Origin: DASUTW01 sp035513995 | GTDB taxonomy: Bacteria > Actinomycetota > UBA4738 > CALAEC01 | Length of the DNA stretch: 45,451 bases | Direction of reading: 5' to 3' | NCBI GenBank assembly: GCA_035513995.1 | Contig: DATKBL010000047.1 | Span: forward strand, 1-45,451 | Shown here: positions 40,725 through 45,451 of the stretch, piece by piece | How the letters are laid out: each line of letters opens with the position of its first letter | Position numbering within the stretch: the stretch's first letter is position 1 | Notes under the pieces: generated by a model | Databases searched by the model: none | Told to the model about the DNA's origin: nothing | Seen by the model: only the letters and a program-made list of their open reading frames with translations | Position numbers and translations under genes: made by a program

Positions 40725-41693
40725 ATGGGCCTCCCCCTGGTCTTGATCGTGTCCGGCGCCTTGATCCTCTACGCCGGAGCCGAGCTTGGGGTCCGCGGGG
40801 CCTCCCGCCTGGCCTCGAGCCTCGGCGTGCGTGCGTTCGCGCTGGCCGCGCTGCTGCTCGGGATGGACGTCGAGGGCCTCTCGGCCGCGCTGACCGCCGC
40901 CGGTCGGGGCGACACCGAGATCGCGGCGGGGGTCGCGTTCGGGCCCGTGCTGTTCCTCTTCACGGCGGGGCTCGGGCTGGCGCTGGTGCTGGGGCGGCGC
41001 CCGATCCCAGCACCCTCCACGGCGATGGTGCTGGCGCCCGGCGGGGCCGTGGTCCTCGCGGCCCTGGCCATCTCCGACCGCTACGTGGACCGGTTCGAGG
41101 GGCTGCTGCTGGTGATCGGCTACGCCGGCTACGTCTTCCTCGTGCTCAGGGATCGCCGGGCCGGATCGGAGGATCCAGCGCCCCAGCCCGAGGGGGCGCC
41201 GCTCCCGCCCGAGCTCTCTACCGTGCCCCAGCCGGCGACGGAGCGACCGGGAGCCCTCCGCGCCGCGGCGCCCACGGTCGTGGGGCTGGGTCTCCTCTAC
41301 GCCGGCGCCTGGCTCATCGTGGAAGGAGGAGCTCGACTCACGCTCTCGGCCGGGCTCGCGGCCGGGTTCGTGGGCGCCGCGGTCATCGGCGCCCTGACGA
41401 GCCTCGACGAGGTGCTCCTCGAGGTGCTGCCCGTGCGCCGGGGGGTCCCCGAGCTGGCCACCGGGAACCTGTTCGGGACGCTGACGGCGTTCACGACCGG
41501 CGTCCTGGGCCTGGCGGCCCTCGTCCGCCCGCTGACGCTGGACACCGGCGCCAACCTGGCCTTCCTGGGGGTGGCGTTCCTCTACACCGTCGTCGGGGTC
41601 ACGTTCCTCCTCCGGAGGAGGGCGGGGTGGGTCCTCGGGGTCTTCCTCCTGGCCTTCTACGCCGCCTGGCTCGTCTACGCCGCCGGGGCCTAG
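40725..41693 (+). CDS. CaCA-type (Na+/Ca2+ exchanger-like) membrane protein
   Basis: The 322-residue protein has about ten hydrophobic helices in two halves joined by a proline- and acid-rich loop (about 145-175). Both halves hold a recognisable but altered alpha repeat: LLLGMDVEGLSAALTAAGRG (E50) and GALTSLDEVLLEVLPVRRGV with ELATGNLFGTLTAF (E229). The usual GTSxPE core is changed, but both ion-binding Glu positions seem kept. It should move cations across the membrane if active; the ion is not predictable. The ATG follows a TATCGT box by 6 bases; its stop shares CTAG (41690-41693) with the convergent CaiB gene. Confidence 0.78.
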   Translation: MGLPLVLIVSGALILYAGAELGVRGASRLASSLGVRAFALAALLLGMDVEGLSAALTAAGRGDTEIAAGVAFGPVLFLFTAGLGLALVLGRRPIPAPSTAMVLAPGGAVVLAALAISDRYVDRFEGLLLVIGYAGYVFLVLRDRRAGSEDPAPQPEGAPLPPELSTVPQPATERPGALRAAAPTVVGLGLLYAGAWLIVEGGARLTLSAGLAAGFVGAAVIGALTSLDEVLLEVLPVRRGVPELATGNLFGTLTAFTTGVLGLAALVRPLTLDTGANLAFLGVAFLYTVVGVTFLLRRRAGWVLGVFLLAFYAAWLVYAAGA

Positions 41694-42817
41694 GAGCCCT
41701 CCTCGAGCTCGTGCGTGTGTTCGCCGAGGAGCGGGGGCGGGCGGGTGGCGGTCGGGTCCGCTCCGTCGATCAGGATCGGGCTCCGCACGAGGCGCAGCAG
41801 CCCCCGCACGGGATCCTCGATGTCCTGGATCGCCGCCCGGCCCTCCTCCGACCCGAAGACGGCCGCGAGGTCACGGACGGGGGCCGCCGGGACGCCCGCC
41901 TCGATGAGGCGCCGCACCCACTCGTCGGGGGTACGGGTCGCGAGCGCCTCCTCGAGCACCTCGCGGAGCGCCGTCCGGTTCCGGACGCGGTCGGCGTTGC
42001 GCGCGAAGCGCGGATCCGCCGGCAGCGCCGGGCGTCCCAGCACCTCGCAGGCCCTCGCGAAGAGCCCGTCGTTCGCGGCCGCGAGGATCAGCGGCCCGCC
42101 CCGGGCCCGGAGCGACTCGTACGGCGCGATGTTCGGGTGGGCGTTCCCCATGGGGCCGGGGACCTCTTGCCCCAGGAGGTGGTTCGCGGCCTGGTTCACG
42201 AGGGCCGCCACACCCGCGTCGAACAGCGAGACCGAGACGTGCCTCCCTCGGCCGGTCCGCTCGCGCTCGCGGAGGGCGGCGGCGATCCCCGTGGCCGCGT
42301 AGAGGCCCGCGATCACGTCGAGGAGCGCGACGCCGACCTTGGTCGGCTCGCCCCCGGCGGGCCCGGTGACGCTCATGAGCCCGGTCATCGCCTGCATCAC
42401 CAGGTCGTAGCCGGCCGCTCGCGGATCCGCTCGCTCCCCCATCGCCGTGATCGAGCAGACGACGAGGCCCGGATGCTCGGCGCGGAGCGATTCCGGGTCG
42501 AGGCCGAGCCGCTCCATCGTGCCCGGCCGGAAGTTCTCCACGAGGACGTCCGAGCGCAGGATCAGCTCCCGCGCCGCCCTCGAGCCCTCCTCGGCCTTGA
42601 GGTCCAGCTCGACCGAGCGCTTCCCGCGGTTCACCGAGAGGAAGTACGCGGCGTCCTCGCCGACGAACGGCGGGCCCCACGAGCGGGTCTCATCCCCGAC
42701 CCCGGGTCGCTCCACCTTCACCACGTCCGCGCCCAGGTCGGCCAGGACCATCGTGCAGAGGGGCCCCGCGAGGACGCGGGACAGGTCGGCGACCCGGACC
42801 CCCTCGAGCGGCCTCAC
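41690..42817 (-). CDS. CaiB/BaiF family (class III) CoA-transferase
   Basis: The 375-residue protein has the class III CoA-transferase markers: PLEGVRVADLSRVLAGPLC at the start, the CoA-binding SVNRGKRSVELDLK and the catalytic Asp138 in GYDLVMQAMTGLMSVTG (the Asp that forms an acyl anhydride). It moves CoA between two carboxylic acids; the acids are unknown. The GTG start overlaps the aldehyde dehydrogenase stop (GTGA, 42814-42817), so the two act in one pathway: an aldehyde is oxidised to an acid, which could then be activated to its CoA ester. Confidence 0.92.
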   Translation of the reverse strand: MRPLEGVRVADLSRVLAGPLCTMVLADLGADVVKVERPGVGDETRSWGPPFVGEDAAYFLSVNRGKRSVELDLKAEEGSRAARELILRSDVLVENFRPGTMERLGLDPESLRAEHPGLVVCSITAMGERADPRAAGYDLVMQAMTGLMSVTGPAGGEPTKVGVALLDVIAGLYAATGIAAALRERERTGRGRHVSVSLFDAGVAALVNQAANHLLGQEVPGPMGNAHPNIAPYESLRARGGPLILAAANDGLFARACEVLGRPALPADPRFARNADRVRNRTALREVLEEALATRTPDEWVRRLIEAGVPAAPVRDLAAVFGSEEGRAAIQDIEDPVRGLLRLVRSPILIDGADPTATRPPPLLGEHTHELEEGS

Positions 42818-44412
42818 CTCAGCAGCGAGCGGAGGTAGCGCGCGATCGCACCGCGACCGTCCCAGGCCGCGCGGGCGCGTCGCGCCGGGCGGGTCCTCGC
42901 GAGCGATTCCACGACCGCGAGGAAGCCCTGCCGCTGCGTCTCTCCATAGGGGAACCACCAGCCGGGAGGAACCCTCCCCGGGTCCTCGGCGATCAGGCGC
43001 TTCACGGTCATGTCTTGGAGGCCGTACCTCGAGTGGCCGACGCCGGACCCCGAGGCCTTCACCCCTCCCCAGGGGACCTCCCCCAAGCCGTTGGAGTAGG
43101 CGTGGTCGTTGATCCACACCATCCCCGCCTCGATCCGCCTGGCGAGCATCCGGCCTCGGCGAACGTCGCGCGTCCACACGCTCGCGCCCAGCCCGAACTC
43201 GGTGTCGTTCGCGAGCCGCACGGCCTCCTGTTCGGTGTCGAAGGCCATCACCGGGACCAGCGGGCCGAACGTCTCCTCGCGCATCACCCGCATCGAGTGA
43301 TCGACGCCGGTGAGGATCGCGGGGGCGATGAATCGGCCCGAGAGGCCGGGGACCTCAACCGGGCCCCCGCACTCGACCCGCGCGCCGCGCCGACTGGCGT
43401 CCTCGAGGTGCTCCAGCACCCACTCGTGTCGGCTCGGCGTGATCATCGGCCCGATCTGCGTGTCGGGACGCCTCGGGTCGCCCGGGACCAGGTCCTTCAC
43501 CACCGCCACCAGACGGGCGACGAACGCGTCGTGGACGCGCCGGTCGACGTACACGCGCTCAATCGCGGCGCAGGTCTGGCCGGCGTTCGCACAGGCGGCC
43601 CAGAGCACACCGCGGGCCGCGCGGTCGAGGTCGGCGTCGGCGCAGACGACGGCCGGGTCGTTGCCCCCGAGCTCGAGGTGCACCATCTTCCCGCGACGCG
43701 CCGTCTCCTCGAGGACCTTGCGCCCGATCTCGACGCTCCCCGTGAACAGGATCCTGCGGACCGGCCCGGCCCCGCACAGCGCCGCCCCCGTGTCGCCCTC
43801 CCCGTGCACGACCCGCAGCACGCCCTCGGGCAGCCCGACCTCCGAGAACACGTCGGCGATCGCCCGGCCCGAGAGCGGCGTGAGCTCGGAGGGCTTGAAC
43901 ACCACGCCGTCCCCCGCAGCCAGCGCGAACGCGATATCTGCCATCGGCAGGAGGCACGGATAGTTCCAGGGCCCGATCACGCCGACCACGCCCAGCGGGT
44001 CGAAGACGATCCAGTGCCGCTTGTACCGGGCGATGACCTGGGGATCGGCGACACGCTGGGGCGAGAGGTGGTGGTGGCCGTTCCGGGCGACCCACGAGAG
44101 GACGAGGGCCGCCGCCCCCACCTCGGCGATCGACGACTCCGTGAGGGGCTTCCCCGATTCCCGGGTGAACAGGAAGCTCAGCTCCTCCCGACGGTCAAGC
44201 AGCCGGTCGGCGGCGCGGCCGATCAGTCCCAGCCGTTCCCGGAGCGGCACGAGGGCCCAGCCCCGCTGGGCCTCGGCCACCTCGGCGGCCACCGCCTCGA
44301 CCTCCTCGGGGGGCGTTCGGGGGACGCGACCGACCATCTCGCCGGTGGCGGGATCGAAGCTCTCCAGGTACGAATCGGCGGGGACATGGACGCCGTCGGC
44401 GGCCCGAGCCAT
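42814..44412 (-). CDS. NAD(P)-dependent aldehyde dehydrogenase
   Basis: The 532-residue protein is a full aldehyde dehydrogenase: cofactor-site Lys173 in VFKPSEL, FTGSVEIGRKV, general base Glu247 in LELGG and catalytic Cys281 in NAGQTC. The ~40-residue C-terminal tail (FLAVVESLARTRPARRARAA onward) is an extension beyond the usual fold. Sequence blocks such as HWIVFDPLGVVGVIGPWNYP place it with aldehyde dehydrogenases of the succinate-semialdehyde type, but the substrate is open. The ATG has a GGAGGGAG site. It lies between the PHP gene (17 bases) and the CaiB gene (4-base overlap). Confidence 0.92.
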   Translation of the reverse strand: MARAADGVHVPADSYLESFDPATGEMVGRVPRTPPEEVEAVAAEVAEAQRGWALVPLRERLGLIGRAADRLLDRREELSFLFTRESGKPLTESSIAEVGAAALVLSWVARNGHHHLSPQRVADPQVIARYKRHWIVFDPLGVVGVIGPWNYPCLLPMADIAFALAAGDGVVFKPSELTPLSGRAIADVFSEVGLPEGVLRVVHGEGDTGAALCGAGPVRRILFTGSVEIGRKVLEETARRGKMVHLELGGNDPAVVCADADLDRAARGVLWAACANAGQTCAAIERVYVDRRVHDAFVARLVAVVKDLVPGDPRRPDTQIGPMITPSRHEWVLEHLEDASRRGARVECGGPVEVPGLSGRFIAPAILTGVDHSMRVMREETFGPLVPVMAFDTEQEAVRLANDTEFGLGASVWTRDVRRGRMLARRIEAGMVWINDHAYSNGLGEVPWGGVKASGSGVGHSRYGLQDMTVKRLIAEDPGRVPPGWWFPYGETQRQGFLAVVESLARTRPARRARAAWDGRGAIARYLRSLLR

Positions 44413-44429
44413 CGCTCCCTCCTCCCGAC

Positions 44430-45260
44430 TCAGCGTCGGCGGGCCCGCAGCTTCTCGAACTCCTCGGGGTCGGTCGTTCGACACCCCATCCGGATGGGAT
44501 CGTAACGGGTTCCGTGGCAGTCCGAGGAGCCCGTCGCGGCCAGCCCCAGCCGGGCCGCCATCTCGCGGTAGCGCGCCTCGACCGCTGGGGGATGGTCGGG
44601 GTGCGCGCACTCGATGCCGTCCATCCCCGCCTCGACCATCTCCTCGATCAGCGCGTCGGGCACCGGGATCCCGTCGCGCCAGTGGGCCGGGTGGGCCAGT
44701 ACCGCGACCCCGCCGGCCCGACGGATCAGACGCACCGCCTCGACCGGGTGGAGGGCGTGCTTCGCCACGTAGGCCCGACCCCCGGTCCCGATGAGCTCCT
44801 GGCTGAAGGCGTCCCCCACCGTCGGGACGACCCCCGCCTCGACGAGCGCCTGGGCCACGTGCGGCCGCCCAACGCTCCCCCCCGCGGCGATCTCGCGGAC
44901 CCGCTCGACGGTGACCGGATTCCCAAGCGCCCGCAGGCGCTCCACCATCCGCTCGGCGCGCCGGACGCGATCCTCGCGGAGGCGCTCTAGCTCATCCCGA
45001 AACTCCGGGTGTTCGGGGTCCATCCAGTAGCCGAGGACGTGGACGCTCCCCCCTTCGTACTCGGCCGAGAACTCCACCCCGGGCACGACCTCGAGCCCGG
45101 AGCCCGCCGCGGCCGCCTGGGCCTCCGGGATCCCCGCAGTGCTGTCGTGGTCGGTGATCGCGAGGACACGCAGGCCGCGCTCGATGGCGAGCGCCACCGA
45201 CTCCCGCGGCTCGAATGTGCCGTCGGAGTGGCGCGAGTGCGTGTGCAGGTCGATCCCCAT
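44430..45260 (-). CDS. PHP domain phosphoesterase
   Basis: The 276-residue protein has the four PHP metal-binding motifs: DLHTHSRHSDGT (His6, His8, Asp13), ITDHDS, a histidine in AVLAHPAHW, and GSSDCHG near the end. It should bind a cluster of two or three metal ions and hydrolyse a phosphoester, as the 3',5'-nucleotide phosphatase/TrpH-type members do. Function beyond that is unknown. The ATG at 45260 follows a TACACT box by 10 bases. It is the first gene of the PHP-ALDH-CaiB run. Confidence 0.9.
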   Translation of the reverse strand: MGIDLHTHSRHSDGTFEPRESVALAIERGLRVLAITDHDSTAGIPEAQAAAAGSGLEVVPGVEFSAEYEGGSVHVLGYWMDPEHPEFRDELERLREDRVRRAERMVERLRALGNPVTVERVREIAAGGSVGRPHVAQALVEAGVVPTVGDAFSQELIGTGGRAYVAKHALHPVEAVRLIRRAGGVAVLAHPAHWRDGIPVPDALIEEMVEAGMDGIECAHPDHPPAVEARYREMAARLGLAATGSSDCHGTRYDPIRMGCRTTDPEEFEKLRARRR

Positions 45261-45270
45261 TTGGCGAACC

Positions 45271-45276
45271 AGTGTA
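45271..45276 (-). promoter_or_regulatory. -10 element of the PHP-ALDH-CaiB operon
   Basis: TACACT on the minus strand ends 10 bases before the ATG at 45260. Confidence 0.45.
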
Positions 45277-45278
45277 GT

Positions 45279-45300
45279 CGCCGGATCGCGAGGTCCGGCG
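45279..45300. repeat. Inverted repeat, possible operator
   Basis: CGCCGGA (45279-45285) and TCCGGCG (45294-45300) are exact reverse complements with an 8-base spacer. The dyad abuts the -10 element of the PHP operon and lies in the divergent region shared with the sigma-factor gene, a position fit for a repressor or activator site. Confidence 0.45.
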
Positions 45301-45356
45301 ACGGAAGTAACGGGTTCATCGCCGCCGATCGGTGGGTACAACCCCCTTGCGCTAAC

Positions 45357-45366
45357 GGGAAGGAGG
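45357..45366 (+). promoter_or_regulatory. Shine-Dalgarno of the partial sigma-factor gene
   Basis: GGGAAGGAGG, 9 bases before the ATG at 45376; a strong ribosome binding site. Confidence 0.65.
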
Positions 45367-45375
45367 GTGAGCGAG

Positions 45376-45451
45376 ATGGCGAGCACCGCAGAGCAGCTCA
45401 GAGAGCCCGACATGCTCCGGTCCTACCTCCGTGCCCTCGCGCGGACCGGGG
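45376..45451 (+). CDS. Probable sigma-70 family RNA polymerase sigma factor, 5' end only
   Basis: Only 25 codons lie in the window. After a short MASTAEQLRE start they read DMLRSYLRALARTG, which resembles sigma-70 region 1.2 (the 'D-x-V-R-x-Y-L-R-x-I-G-R' pattern of RpoD/SigA and group 2 sigma factors). The acidic region 1.1 of a primary sigma is absent or very short, which would suit an alternative (group 2) factor. A strong ribosome binding site precedes the ATG. The gene runs off the right edge; the assignment rests on a very short stretch and could fail. Confidence 0.6.
   Translation, partial: MASTAEQLREPDMLRSYLRALARTG

Noticed and set aside
1..45451. tRNA, rRNA, CRISPR, transposon or prophage content
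   Set aside because: No cloverleaf with conserved T-loop sequence, no regularly spaced repeats, and no transposase, integrase or phage structural gene was seen on reading the window; the AlpA-like protein alone does not indicate an element.

Overview
The window is about 45 kb of very GC-rich chromosomal DNA carrying 44 protein genes, plus a short attenuator leader peptide, with almost no free space: no gap reaches 300 bases. The gene set points to an Actinomycetota (actinobacterial) chromosome. It includes a UPF0182 membrane protein beside a PDZ/Lon-like protease, a DUF2342 zinc protease, an Rv2578c-type radical SAM protein, a DUF5319 protein, and a LigD with polymerase-phosphoesterase-ligase order beside Ku. 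The presence of MreB and the lack of typical mycobacterial or streptomycete neighbourhoods suggest a deeper-branching lineage, but the sequence alone does not settle which. I found no tRNA, rRNA, CRISPR array, insertion sequence, integrase or phage gene; this is an ordinary chromosomal segment, not an island.

Layout. (1) 1-9.3 kb, envelope and proteolysis: a small lipoprotein, UPF0182 and a Lon-like protease; then a translationally coupled mreB-DUF1028 pair, a two-lobed GNAT acetyltransferase, the DUF2342 metalloprotease and an unrecognised protein. (2) 9.3-11.6 kb: an aroF-trpS operon (DAHP synthase and tryptophanyl-tRNA synthetase), preceded by a 19-codon leader peptide rich in Tyr, Phe and Trp and by competing GC hairpins, a probable attenuator. 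(3) 11.6-17.6 kb: a BmpA-type nucleoside ABC importer (lipoprotein, double ATPase, two permeases) diverging from upp (uracil salvage). (4) 17.6-23 kb: small genes (YgjP-like metallopeptidase, SCP2 protein, cyclic-nucleotide-binding protein, pilin-like membrane protein, HicB-HTH fusion), a radical SAM protein, and a coupled set of two alpha/beta hydrolases around a zinc-finger microprotein. (5) 23-30.5 kb: ku, a ParB-like gene, glnB and glnD in one tandem run, diverging from ligD plus a coupled SRPBCC gene, so non-homologous end joining sits next to PII nitrogen signalling. (6) 30.4-37 kb: DUF5319, PIG-L deacetylase, rmuC, an SDR dehydrogenase and the tldD-tldE peptidase pair. (7) 37-45.4 kb: a 1231-residue multi-sensor histidine kinase without an adjacent regulator, a CaCA-like exchanger, a PHP-ALDH-CaiB operon, and at the edge the start of a probable sigma-70 factor.

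Two organisational habits recur. Many first genes of transcription units have a TANNNT -10 element ending 6-10 bases before an ATG/GTG and no Shine-Dalgarno, which indicates leaderless mRNAs. Inside operons, genes are coupled by ATGA, GTGA or TGATG overlaps, and convergent genes overlap at their stop codons. The strongest observation is the aromatic-amino-acid attenuator ahead of aroF-trpS.
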